The notes under the pieces are model-generated. The model ran no database searches. It was not told the DNA's origin and saw only the letters and a program-made list of their open reading frames with translations. Both the position numbers and the translations under genes were made by a program. Below are positions 22,980-35,700 of a DNA stretch of 64,000 nucleotides, piece after piece; position 1 is the stretch's first letter; every line of letters begins with the position of its first letter. This stretch comes from Hofstenia miamia (lineage: Eukaryota; Xenacoelomorpha; Acoela), in the NCBI GenBank assembly GCA_004352715.1, contig SCFE01000069.1, forward strand, positions 1,866,364-1,930,363, in the 5' to 3' direction.

Positions 22980-23340
22980 TATAGGGCATCGCTTCGGGTA
23001 CAGCAATGCTACTGGTGGCCGTAACTGAATGCCAGTAACCACTTCTCTACCCTAAGGGATAAAGTAGGTTTAGGGGAGTAAGGTTTTTTGTTTGCATGTT
23101 GATAACAAGCCAGTGTGGCCTTTCAACTTTCGATGAGTTGAGCATAGGGATTAGGTTTCTTAGTTCTGCGCTGGCCGTAGGCCATCTCAACTATCAGAAG
23201 AATTACAATGATCTTTCTTCTCTGGGTTGTTGTTGGAGTATACAATTCGCTAAACTGCAAGTAAGAAGAAAATTGCAATTTATTACAAGTTTGTTATTTG
23301 TTTGGTTAGAATGTTCCACTGTGGAATGAAGTCCCTAGAA
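22980..23340. other. GC-richer non-coding tract at end of C1
   Basis: Locally richer in G+C. Its last part reads VPLWNEVP at about 23310-23332, reminiscent of a LINE C-terminus but too short to call. The interval is repeated at about 57020-57344. It may be an old mobile-element tail. Confidence 0.35.
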
Positions 23341-23351
23341 GAGAAAATTCT

Positions 23352-23354
<3 letters not shown>

Positions 23355-23393
<39 letters not shown>
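23355..23393. repeat. (TA)n microsatellite at C1/Tc1 junction
   Basis: About 39 bp of TA directly before the second Tc1 copy. Confidence 0.97.
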
Positions 23394-23397
<4 letters not shown>

Positions 23398-24401
23398 TCG
23401 CAAAAAGTTTGGAACATTTTTTGAAAACATATTTATTAAAAATTTTTTTATCTAAAACTGAAAAATATATTTCTCACTAAAAATACTTTATTAGTTGACA
23501 ATAATTTGCAAGTATAATAACTATTTATAAAATAAAAACAATTAGTTCACAAACTTTAGTTGTTAGTGTGTCTCCTATTCACAACTAGGCAATCTTCAAT
23601 TTTCCTTGGCATGGACCCATTAAAGCTTTGGAGTTAGTCTACAGTAATATTCTGGGTCCAGACTTGTGTTAACTTTTGTTTTAAGGTCTTCCAGTGATGT
23701 AGGTTGCAGGGCTTGAATCTGAATTTTGACATAGTTGCACAAATTCTCCATGGGATTCAGGTCTGGGGAATTCCCTGACTAGGGTCCGACTGCCTGAATC
23801 CCTTCTTGAGCTAGCCACTTCTTAATGGTTGTTGACTGATGGCAAGCAGCTCAATCATGTTGAAAGTATTTCAAAATTTCAACATTCATGAAAAGTACCT
23901 TGTCTTGCAAAATTTGTTGGTAAAGTGAAGAGTTTATAGTAGTGGTTGTTGGCATAAGCCACACGCCACACCCATATTCATTGATATTTCAACCCAAATC
24001 ATCAGCTTTCGGGGCTTTTTGACAGTTAGTAGAACATATTTTGGGTCGTAACACTTCGAGACTGGTCGCCTGACGTGCATGATTGATTGCCCAAACTGTT
24101 CGATTATAGTCTCGTCTATAAACATAACTTCAGCCCACTGGGCTGCGGACCAATTTCGATATTTTTTGCAGAAGGCTAATCTGTCCTTGAGGTTTTTTGG
24201 ACTTAATCTTAATTTTTTGCAAGTTTATGGGCTCTAAGCTTGAACTCTTCACTTATACGTCTTCTTATAGTTCTGCTGCTTGGTTGGAGAACATCAAAGT
24301 TTAATTCAGCAGCAATTTCGGTTGAGGTAAAAAAGGGATTCATTTGAGATTGACAATGAATACGTCTGTCATCATAAGGGGTGGTAACTGGTGAGCGACC
24401 T
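23394..24401 (-). pseudogene. Tc1-like transposon copy 2, dead
   Basis: Near-identical to copy 1 and truncated at the same 5' point. It has the same two premature stops: after HD of the second catalytic block, and before GNSPDLNPMEN. It lacks the extra A that breaks copy 1 near 17908, so the N-terminal frame (SGRSPVTTPYDDRRIHCQ to FKLRAHKLAKN) is open here until the frameshift at the A-run near 24215. Shared lesions show that a dead element was copied with its neighbourhood. Confidence 0.9.
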
Positions 24402-24402
24402 G

Positions 24403-24440
<38 letters not shown>
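24402..24440. repeat. (TA)n microsatellite at Tc1/B3 junction
   Basis: About 39 bp of TA, interrupted once by 'cat'. Confidence 0.97.
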
Positions 24441-24444
<4 letters not shown>

Positions 24445-24780
24445 TTGATCTGGACATGTCCATGTAAGTTCAATTTTATTAAATAATGCCTTACTATTCA
24501 GTGCCTTAAATGGGAAAAAATTGCAAGGGTATGGAATATTAAATGAGGATATTTACTTTAAATGTATTTGCTAATTACTAAATGGACATGTATTAAGATT
24601 GTGGATAAACGCTTCAATTTAAAGATAGTGGACTACCGACTTCACGAATTTATGTCCTGATTTCTTGATATGCTTCATGCGGTAAGTAAGCTTCAAATTT
24701 TTAACATAGATTGAGGATAGGATGTCAAGTTCCAATATTCACAGTTTTGCAAAAAAATTACTGTAAATGATTGTGTTTAG

Positions 24781-26172
24781 GTGCAATTTCAACAAATGTA
24801 GATGAACACATCTACACAGATGCTGGTATGTAAATTTCTTTTAAATATTAAAATAATAATTAAAAAACATTTCTAGGAAAGCCTGAAGAGAATACTGAGG
24901 CTAACATTGACTCAGGTACTTGCATTTTTATATATATTTGGCACTGTTCTATAAACACAATGCTATTCAAAAAAATAATGAATCTTGCAAGATCTTAAAT
25001 TTTACATAGACTAGATTGGAAAATTTTCTCATATGCACGCAAAAAATGTTGCTCAAAATTCATAACATTTAGAAATTCAAATTTACCAATAACCTAGTAA
25101 AATAATATAATAATAATTTTCAAAATACATTAAAAATTTGAGTTGACAATTATTATATTATTAAAGTGTGTTTGTAATATAGGCTAATCTATAATTTAAA
25201 CATATTGAACAAATAAAAAAATTTTCTATGATTACTAATGATTACTGAAGAATGTCGAAGTTTCTTTAATTTTACAATTAAATTCTGCTGATGTTAGAAA
25301 ATTGCATAAATGTTTTTCTGAAAACAATTTTTTCCAAAATATTTATGGTTGAGATGTTTGTTTTCTATTAGTTATTTGTGCTTAGCTTAGTATAACGGAT
25401 AGATAAATTTAGCTTGATTTTTAGTTTCCTTTACTACATATGTAATGACTTAAGACATCTTTTCAAGATTCAAATTATTGCAAATAGTAATTTCACATTA
25501 ACTATTTGGCATTGTCAATATTTGCATAGATTTATAGTTTGTTAATTGTAGTCTATGTAACAGCATATTGCATACATACAATTTTATTAAATGAAATATG
25601 TTTGACAGATAATAAAGGAATTTTTCAAGGTGTATGTTTCATTCAATAGAGCGAAATAATTACTTGCTTCAAAATTTGGATTTTATTAATCACATTATTC
25701 CTAATATTGTTAAAATTTTACATAACTATATTATCATATCATGGGAATACCAAATACGCATGACATTGCAATAGGATTAAAAAAGTGTAAAACTCAAAGT
25801 ACAAAATATTTCAAACAATTTATTCTCATGCTTCTGAATTGTGATGTTATTATATTGATTAAATGCAGGTTATTAAATATTTGCAATATATAAAAAATTT
25901 ATTCAGCATAAAATATATATATATATATATATATATATTTTAATAAGTTTTTCAATTTTAGTATTCTTCTTGGTATTATAATTATTATCAAATAAAACAA
26001 GTTGCTTGTACATTACATGCTTTATATGTATTTAAGCACTATATTAGATGATTGTGAATATGATCCACCCTTCGTGTTCATAAAGAATAAATATCCAAGA
26101 TTTCCTGAATTCCCTATTGTAGAGGAGCACTTTGTTGAAGTGATTGCTGTGTATAAGGAAAAACCTTATTAA
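24781..26172 (+). CDS. Receptor 3' exons, B-type tail (B3 copy; partial gene)
   Basis: Predicted exons: 24781-24825 (AISTNVDEHIYTDA), 24877-24915 (GKPEENTEANIDS) and terminal 26048-26172 (DDCEYDPPFV to KEKPY, TAA). The second exon reads EEN where B1 and B2 read EGN. This makes its relation to the EENPYATT-type mini-exons clearer, although here Tyr is replaced by Glu. The terminal exon is intact. No upstream TM or Ig exon is present in the window on this strand. Confidence 0.55.
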
Positions 26173-26290
26173 ATACTTTGTGCAAAAAGAATAAATATCC
26201 AAGATTTCCTGAATTCCCTATTGTAGAGGAGCACTTTGTTGAAGTGATTGCTGTGTATAAGGAAAAACCTTATTAAATACTTTGTGCAAA
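26083..26290 (+). repeat. 104-bp tandem duplication of the terminal exon's 3' part
   Basis: The run starting 'aagaataaatatccaagat' at 26083 recurs at 26187, period 104. It duplicates the last 90 bases of the coding exon, the stop codon and some 3' UTR. The second unit follows the stop, so it is not translated. It is absent from B1, B2, B4 and B5. Confidence 0.9.
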
Positions 26291-26582
26291 TCCGCTTTGT
26301 AAATGCATTTACATAAAGATTTTAAAAAACAATGTGTACATGTTTGTAATATATGATTATGACTACAATTTTTTTCTTATATATATATATATTTATATAT
26401 ATATATATTTATTATTTCATACCACAAATTTGATGCGGTTAGATTATTTATTGATCTTCTTCAGAAATTTCCCTGCATTTTTACAAAATTTGAATTAACT
26501 CCACTAATATAACGAAATATTATTCTTATTAACTTAGAATATATGTAATTGTTTTATGATGTTAATTTGCTTGTTTAATATC

Positions 26583-27284
26583 CTATTTCTGTCTTTTTTC
26601 CTTAAAGTTAATGCTTCGGTAATTTTCGTATATTGAGTTTTGGCAATAATTGCAAAAGTTTCCTTTCAGTTCATGTTGGTGTAAATAAGTCGTGGTAATA
26701 ATATGCCAACTTGAGTGTTCTTTTATTCTTCTTCCAAATTGTCGTTCAGTCTTCCAATGTAATTTTCTTACAATTGTCACATTTATATTTGTAAGATTGA
26801 AGAAACAAGCTCATTGGGAAGAGAATTTTAACGTTGAAAAATATTTTCCGTTTTGTAGGATTGAAAGATTGTGCTGATGTATGTTTTTTTCAATTTGTAT
26901 TTATATTAGTTTTTTCGAAAAAGCTTTTATAGATGTTTCAATAAACAGAATTTTCCAGTAAAGGATTTTCTCATTTCAATTTTCAGTATATTCTTTTAGT
27001 ATATTTTGTTGTTGAATATACATATTAATGCCTTTTTTATCATTTGATGTGGATATCCATTTTTTTCAAAAATTTTGACGGTTTTCTCTTATGCAGATGT
27101 AAGTGCATATTGTTAGATGTAAGTTTATTTATTCAATAACAAATAGTTTTATTTTGTAGATTTTGAATTATTCAATATTTATCATATCCATTGTTAATTA
27201 AATTTCCGACTATTAAAATAGTTTCAAAATTGGGAAGTTTGTTCTTTTGATTAAAGTGTAGCGAATATATCGTAGATATATCTT
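26583..27284 (-). pseudogene. Penelope-like retroelement fragment (RT end plus GIY-YIG)
   Basis: On the minus strand, 26583-26780 reads WKTERQFGRRIKEHSS...TTTYLHQHE...YENYRSINFKEKRQ. This matches the Penelope-like GIY-YIG pattern: G-x-T-x-R-x-F-x-x-R-x-x-E-H, then a Thr-...-His block, then E-x-x-Y-x-x-R-x-x-KE. Upstream, in another frame, lies KCDNC, which normally precedes the YIG strand; that strand itself is damaged. Further upstream at about 27001-27075 is KIFEKNGYPHQMIKKALI, resembling the NGYP block at the end of the Penelope RT. Several frames are needed and the rest runs into the gap, so it is dead or truncated. A partial second copy is at 53838-53958. Confidence 0.65.
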
Positions 27285-28284
27285 NNNNNNNNNNNNNNNN
27301 NNNNNNNNNNNNNNNNNNNNNNNNNNNNNNNNNNNNNNNNNNNNNNNNNNNNNNNNNNNNNNNNNNNNNNNNNNNNNNNNNNNNNNNNNNNNNNNNNNNN
27401 NNNNNNNNNNNNNNNNNNNNNNNNNNNNNNNNNNNNNNNNNNNNNNNNNNNNNNNNNNNNNNNNNNNNNNNNNNNNNNNNNNNNNNNNNNNNNNNNNNNN
27501 NNNNNNNNNNNNNNNNNNNNNNNNNNNNNNNNNNNNNNNNNNNNNNNNNNNNNNNNNNNNNNNNNNNNNNNNNNNNNNNNNNNNNNNNNNNNNNNNNNNN
27601 NNNNNNNNNNNNNNNNNNNNNNNNNNNNNNNNNNNNNNNNNNNNNNNNNNNNNNNNNNNNNNNNNNNNNNNNNNNNNNNNNNNNNNNNNNNNNNNNNNNN
27701 NNNNNNNNNNNNNNNNNNNNNNNNNNNNNNNNNNNNNNNNNNNNNNNNNNNNNNNNNNNNNNNNNNNNNNNNNNNNNNNNNNNNNNNNNNNNNNNNNNNN
27801 NNNNNNNNNNNNNNNNNNNNNNNNNNNNNNNNNNNNNNNNNNNNNNNNNNNNNNNNNNNNNNNNNNNNNNNNNNNNNNNNNNNNNNNNNNNNNNNNNNNN
27901 NNNNNNNNNNNNNNNNNNNNNNNNNNNNNNNNNNNNNNNNNNNNNNNNNNNNNNNNNNNNNNNNNNNNNNNNNNNNNNNNNNNNNNNNNNNNNNNNNNNN
28001 NNNNNNNNNNNNNNNNNNNNNNNNNNNNNNNNNNNNNNNNNNNNNNNNNNNNNNNNNNNNNNNNNNNNNNNNNNNNNNNNNNNNNNNNNNNNNNNNNNNN
28101 NNNNNNNNNNNNNNNNNNNNNNNNNNNNNNNNNNNNNNNNNNNNNNNNNNNNNNNNNNNNNNNNNNNNNNNNNNNNNNNNNNNNNNNNNNNNNNNNNNNN
28201 NNNNNNNNNNNNNNNNNNNNNNNNNNNNNNNNNNNNNNNNNNNNNNNNNNNNNNNNNNNNNNNNNNNNNNNNNNNNNNNNNNNN
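27285..28284. other. Assembly gap, 1000 N
   Basis: Exactly 1000 N between the Penelope-like fragment and block A2. The first 139 bases of block A are missing here. Confidence 0.99.
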
Positions 28285-29063
28285 AATACGAATTACTATT
28301 AATAATTATTGTATATAATAATGGTATTGCAATACCATAAATAATAGTTTATCCAGAATAAATTATTTTGTTTAGTATTTAGGAATTATAAGAATCTATT
28401 AGGGTTTCATTATTACTTGTAATCTACACGCAGAAAAAGAATTAAATAACCCAAAGTAGTACATTGTCTAAACATTATAGTTTGCAACAAAAATGTAAAA
28501 CGCAAGTTTAAATTCCTTTAGAACATAATAAAATAGTCAAATTTTCACCTTTACTAATATTCTATGAGTGTAAAAGACAAGTTTTACACATTGAATTCTT
28601 GCAACCCTGCTCACCAATAACTTTGAGGAGGCTGTAATTATAAAGCATAACGCGTTTCACATGTGACCTTGCTTTTCTTGTAGTCCAAATTATTTTTCCC
28701 TTGAATTAAAGTTTTTGGTTTATGTTGCTTGATGAATGAGATTAAAAAATATTTCCAGGAAAACAGTTTCTGCGGGACCAAAATTGATTTGGTGCTACTC
28801 GATTCAGTACCATTTCATTTGTTGTCAGTGCCGTCAAACCCCTTGAAATTTCTAGTTCTAGGTTCCTATAAGATTGCATATCAAATTTTCTACAATATTC
28901 TGATATCTGTGGTCAAATTTATTTAATTTATGAGCCCAGTCCAAAATTCATCCCTGCTCCACTAAAATAAATTATTCGAGGCTTTACTTAAAATGGTTGC
29001 GCATTCACAGGGTGTCATAGCAATTGCAAGCACATTGACTCCACCCATCCACTCTTGTTCACA

Positions 29064-29665
29064 TTAAAATGGCAAAGGGGTAAATTTCATCAATTTGTGC
29101 ATATCCATAAGGCCAAGCTGTCCAGAACACCGCGCAACCCCAATATCATATTGAACTATACTTGCATTGTTGGGATGTTCATTGATTGGATCCTCGTCTG
29201 ATTCAGCCTCTATGAATATTAATTATAAAATGTTGTTTTGGCAGGGTTGAAGTTGTTATAAATATGTACTTTAAGGAAATAATAATTCTCATCTAAATCT
29301 AGGAAAAATGTATTCAGTGAACTTCTCCCAAACTAGTAATCAATGAATAAATCTAAATTTGCAAGGAGTCATGGGCTAGAAAAACCACACTTTCGTAAAA
29401 ATTCAGTACCATGTTAATTTACTTCTCTCTTTCTACGGTTTTCAAAATTCTTCGAAAATTTATAGAATTCATCAGGTTTTTGTTAAGTCAAACATTGGAG
29501 ACTTTTCTCTGCATAACAATAAGTATTTTATGATTATATATTTGATTTGAAATTCGATAGAGTTTTTATATAGGCTACATAATAAATTCGGGGTGATAAG
29601 ACTAAATATAATAATTATGTTGAGGTACAAAAGTGCCATAGCCAGCCTTGAAATAATGTTAACTT

Positions 29666-29701
<36 letters not shown>

Positions 29702-32700
29702 TAATTAGTTGATCTTTCGAAATCCGAGCCGACAAAGTCTAATTGGTGCAATTATGAAAGATCAAAGAACGTAATTAAGCAAGAAGGAACAAAAAATTTA
29801 ACTAAAGCTCGACAAAATTCTTTAATCAATTAAATTCTACTCGAGAAAAATGGCGATACGTCTATAAATTTATTAGAAAATCTAAAGGTCTTTCATCCGA
29901 AATAAATGAATTCAACATTAATACTACGACTTTAACCGACAAAACTCAAATACTAAATCATTCAAATTCAACATTCAGAGAACTTGGAAAATCAATTTCT
30001 TAACTTATAAGAAAAAACAAAATTCTGGCAATCTCAAACAATCAAAACAATTTTCTTTTAGACTTGCTACAATTAATGAATTAGAAAAAAATTGTTAAGA
30101 AACTTTATACGAACAAATCAACTGCTTCTTATAATCTCCCATTTTTTATTATTAAACATTTTTTTCCTATTTTTGGAGAACAATTGTTAGTCGCATCTAA
30201 TCAATGCATATTGATTGTGAATTTCCAGACTTACTAAAAAATCAGATATAACTCCTATATATAAAAAGGTGACAACTTAAACGCAAAAAATTACAGCTCC
30301 ATTTGTTTTACTCATCCTTTCAGAAAATTCGTTGAAAAACTATTGTATGTTCAAATAAATGCATTCCTATAATCTGAAAACATTCTATCGCAAAAACAAT
30401 TTGAGTTTTGAAATATCCATAGCACCCAAAACGCAATTCTATCTATTACTCAAAAAATAAAGTCTGATATATCTTATAATAAATGCAGTGTTGTCTCATT
30501 ATTAGATTTAAGTAAGACATTAAATTCCATGAATTTTGATAGTTTGCAAGATAAGCTTGTAAATCATAATTTTGGTGATAATTCAATTAATTTAATCATG
30601 AACTTCCTGGAAAAGAGACAACAGCGTGTAATACTAAAGAGTAAAAAATCAAGCTCTGTTACAACTTGCCATTGGGTTTCTAAATGTATTATCTTTGGCC
30701 CTATTTTATTTCATTCAAATGGCTTTCATCACATATCAATTAAATTGTGGAATAATTTAGATTATGAAACGCGAATAGAAAAAAACTATAAAAAATTTAG
30801 AAAAAAATTGAAGCAGTTTCTTCTAATAAAACAATATACATTAGGGGACGGTAATACACTTGATGCATTCGAAACATACATCCAACATTGAGCAACTAAA
30901 CAAACATTAATTATATTAGTATATATTGTACATATTAATTTGTAGTTAAATATTTGTTTATTTTATTTTTCTTTTGTCACGTGTTAGTTTGTAGATATTT
31001 GTATACATATATTGCGCAATAAATTTGCTTTGAATCTTATATTTTTTATAATTGTATTGAGATTACAAAAACAGTTTCAAAAACTCATTTATTACGTTTA
31101 CAAATTTCAATGCAATGTGGCTAAGTTCGTCATAATGACGTAAGACGCATTTGCCGCACAAGGTCTCAAAATGAATGTACAAAATTTCGTCATTTGTATA
31201 TTCATGATCACATTCAGTGGAATCTAAGTATGAAAGTTGTTAAATTATATTCATTACTTTAAAAATTAATTATTGTATGTGCAAACCAAATCGGACAACA
31301 AAACACATGAGAATCATATTAGCCCTATTTATGCCGGGGGATGGATTCTGCCACTTTGATAGATTTTTGCGCATACTTTTTTGTACAACTTCCACTGCCT
31401 CAATTTTCCGTGACTTTTCATATTTTTTACTACTGAGTTGAACTACGTTGATTTCATTATGTTTCGTGTTGTGGTTTTTCTGCAACAATGGTTTTGTATG
31501 AGGTCACATATTTCATGTAATGTTTTTGACGCCTGTCTGTGATCATATTGGACTTTGAAAAGCGTTTCTATTGTTCTAATTTGCCTTGACCTTCACTTTT
31601 GTGAGCATCTGAAATTAATTTAATTAGTTATATGTATATTTTCCCAATTTTTTTAAATAATATAACAATGAAAACAATGGAATACAATAGAAAACAATAT
31701 TAAATAAAAAATCATGTTTTTTATAAAAAATGTTTCACCTTTTATCAGTGCTGCTCAGTTCAATGAGATACTTAGAAACTTTTTCTTTCGTTTTGAATGA
31801 TTTGTTGTATTCAAATACATAATAGTTTATTCTAAGTGGATGCATCAGACTTTATAAGAAAACCTAAGAATCTAGTTATAGGAGTCTCATTTGGTCATGG
31901 CGAAGACCATGTTTAAGTCCATTGTTCAATTTTACTTTTACTTTACCTTGACCTCTCTGAGCAAAAATTAAATCTTTCCTACTTCAGGAACAAAAAATTC
32001 ACTTTTGAGTGTATAGAAAGTTTCCAAATAACATGATTTTTGAAGGCACCATCATGAAAACCACTTATTGTGGCCAACTGCAAGTATCTACGGATTTTTT
32101 CCCTTTAAATCAAATCCAAATGAGCAAGACTACCTCTTGACCAAGTTTCATTTAAATTGGATTATTAGAACCAGAGTTATAAAGGTTGGTAGGATAGCCC
32201 CGGTATTACACCTACCAAAAAAGCCCAGTATATATAGGGTTATTGAACTTATTGTTGATAGTATATACAAAACTAGAAATTCTAAATTAGTTCATGTTTT
32301 GAACTCCAATTTCGTTTTGAAAAAAATTTAGAACTAGGGATTTATATACTTGAAAGAATAAAAATTGGAATTTAATGAATATAATGACTTCATAGTTTTT
32401 CATTTAAATTTTAAAAATCACAAAAAAGTTAAAACATAATAAAACAAATGAAGATTAAAAAAGCTGGAATCATATTTTGGGGTGCCAATAAACAATTCCT
32501 GAAAAATGTATATATGTTTATAATTAAAGTTTGCAACGTATGACAAAATAAAAGCTATTTTCAAATAATGTTTGCTCCTGAATGTCTATAATTATAAAAA
32601 TATTTTATTTAAGAATTTTTCCTAGAAAAGGAATAGCTGTTTTATAACAGTTTGGCGTACTTCTATATTTCTACTATATATCTTTAGATAGCCATTACTC

Positions 32701-35700
32701 TGCCAATTCTTATCAAATTCCTTAGCTCTTTTCACCATTCTTTAGAGCTCCTTTGGTTCTATATCCTAATGTTTCATATATATTTGTAATTACTATTCCC
32801 TTTCGTTATTAATTTATAATAACTTTATTTATAGGGGTTTTCGACTATATCAACTGACAGATTTCGGAATGCTATACCTATGCTAGTTTTGACCTTGTGG
32901 ATTAGGTTTATATATCAAAATGTAGAAAACCTCTAGCTCCATGTAAAACTATTTATTTTTTTTGGATTTATCAACTCTCATTCAATCGCATTAGCCAATA
33001 AAAATTGTCAATTTTTATAATATGTTTCATTAAACCTGTTTTGACTATATTAACTGACGCATTTTGGAACCCTATTCCTTCGTGAGTTTCTAACTTATGG
33101 TTACATATCAAAATGTACACAATTACTAGCTCTATGTGAAACTATTTTTTTATTTTATAATTTGATAAAAATGAAATGATAGCAATTCCTAAAGAATATA
33201 TAGACAGACGATGAAAAGAATCTTTACTTCTATATTAAAATGCTCTTTTCATCAGGTTATTTGATGCGGAGGTTTTGAAAACAAAATATTCTCATTCAGA
33301 ATTGATATTGCAAGCATAAAGTCAATGTCTGAATTAGTTCAAAACAAAAGTAAAATTTGCAAACCTATTACAAATATACTTACATATATACAGGTGGTCA
33401 TTTCACTAAAATGATTTTGACAGATTAGACATGAGAAATTGTAACAAAATTTCAGCAATTATGATAATATTTTGAAAGTATAAAATTTGGAAATTGGAAA
33501 AAAGTTTGAGTTTTAGTAAAATTTCAATGTTTTAAAATGTGAGATTGTTGGTTTTTGATAATGAAACCTATGAAATATTTCTCAATGCATTAAAAAATTT
33601 AGCAATTCAACTACTAAAATTCATGCTCAATATAAGCTTACCTGAAGAATTTATTCTAGAATCTCAATTAATTAATTCCAAAGTATATTTAATTTTTATA
33701 GTTTCCTAAAGTTTAAATATACCTGCTTGCATAGAACAATTTTCTTTTAGATCTAAATAAATGTTAAATTAATAATTAAATAAAAAGTAATACATAGGGT
33801 TAATCATGAAAATAGTATTTTCTTATATATTAGTTTACCACATTATTTCTTTAAAATTGTAAGTTTAAATTTTATCATTGAAATATGCAAAATTTCATTG
33901 ATGCATTACTGATAAAGTGATAAATTGAAGCAGACGTATTTATGCATGAAATAGATTTCACAGGAGTTAACAAATATTCACAAATAAAATAAACTCAAAT
34001 TGTTCATAAACAAATGACATGTAATTCAAATGTGTGGAATGAAATGAAGTTCCTTCTTACATTTAATTGATTTTGTATTATGAATTATATAGGAATAAAT
34101 TATGCAGCATTTTCAAAAAGGTTAGGCACTATTTAAGAATTTTCAATACTGTGTTAATACTCCATTTATATAATATTTTTAAATATATTTTCAAGTCCAA
34201 TCAAAATTCAAATTTTTAACAATATATATAATGAACACCACTATCATTGCAACATTGTTATACAAGAATTCTTTTTATATATAAATTATTCAATGATGAT
34301 GAAATTTCAATGATATCTGCTCTTAGATGGTAACTTACATTTTAAAGATGCTTAGTTTACAAATACTGGATTAATTCACTAGCTCTATACACCATTATGT
34401 ATGATTTGTAAAACTGATAAATAAATAAAAGGGTAGACCATTCTCTGCATAAACTTGGATTGGCAAATTTATTTTTTATTAATTTTTAAAAAAATTGAAA
34501 ATATTTAATTTTTCTTAAGGTTTATTACATGTTACCAAATCCTTGAAATCCAAATCAAAGTAATATCCATAAATTTCTTAGAATATTTTCAGCTTAATTT
34601 CAATAGGGTGTAGACTGATAAGATACAAGTAATTTAATAATTTGAAAACAGATAAATAATACATTGCAGTAATGTTTTTATTGATAAAAATTGTGCTTGA
34701 AAAATGTATGTATATTTACTTAAAAAATATTAATACATTTCGCCAACCTTAAAATATAATTTTTGTAAGCCATCTTATATTAATTTATACAATTTTAAAT
34801 TTATTTATTTTTATTTTTTCAAACCATTAAAGCAATTATTGAAAAAAAACATTTTTAGCCAAAAGCAATACATAAATATTAAAAAAGATCATGAAATATT
34901 GTTTACTATTCAAAAATTTGATTAAAAAATAAGATCAAGAAAATCACTAATTGAGTTCATGTGAAATGATGGGATAAATTGCAGGTAAAATTACACTTAA
35001 AATCAATTGCAATTTTGTGTATGTTAATATAATATCAAATATTCAAAGAAATGGCACTCTGAATATGTAATAAATACCAATTGTAGTTGCATAGGGGTTT
35101 TCTTCTTTAATCCCAGGTTTTTGAGAATATAATTCTAAACAATATTATAAATATTATAAATTCACTTAGCACTTCTTAAATAAGCAAAAAGAGTGATAAT
35201 ATATAAATAATGTAATGGAAAAATAGCAATAATAATCACTTAATATTAATTGCATATATGTCATAAGTATGCAAAAATTAAAAATTTAAAAATATTTGTA
35301 TCTTAAAATATTTTAGAACAGAAAAACATATGAATATGAAAAATATTTTATTTTATTGAAGCTGTACACTTAAAAGTTAACAATTTTTAGAAGAAATTAC
35401 AAACTTTTGAGAAAAGTATGGCAACATGTCAGTTTGTGATTGCATTCCCAGTTATACTAAAGCCTATTCAAATATAAAATAAACTCTAAGTACAAAAATA
35501 ATTGAAATCACACAAATTTTTAAAATATGTTAATAGCATTTTGAAATATTATTGTGGCATAATGAATTCGTGGAACTTTCATTACTTCAGTTATTGCAAT
35601 TTCAATATTAATCTTATGAATTTATTTCAAATGTAATTTGGCCAAATGAAGTGGTGCTATTTATATTTTAGTTTAAATTTCTGCTAATTTTGAATCACAG

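Larger units (their letters stand above)
20093..23354 (+). repeat. Duplication block C1
   Basis: Direct copy of 54454-57344 (C2) with scattered indels; C2 lacks a piece around 20500-20690. Adjacent B2 and C1 are together mirrored by B5 and C2, so B+C (about 5 kb) is the duplicated unit. Apart from the gene at 21702-22388 I see no other gene; 20093-21600 and 22450-22980 are AT-rich and featureless. Confidence 0.88.
24441..26390 (+). repeat. Duplication block B3
   Basis: Direct copy of B2 with a deletion around 19500-19700 equivalents and a 104-bp internal tandem duplication. Its right flank (26391-26667) continues in B4. Confidence 0.9.

Noticed and set aside
23096-23329. 77-codon open frame, also at 57145
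   Set aside because: Opens in GC-richer repeat DNA; start not conserved between C1 and C2. A possible LINE C-terminal scrap (VPLWNEVP) lies in a different frame, too short to call.
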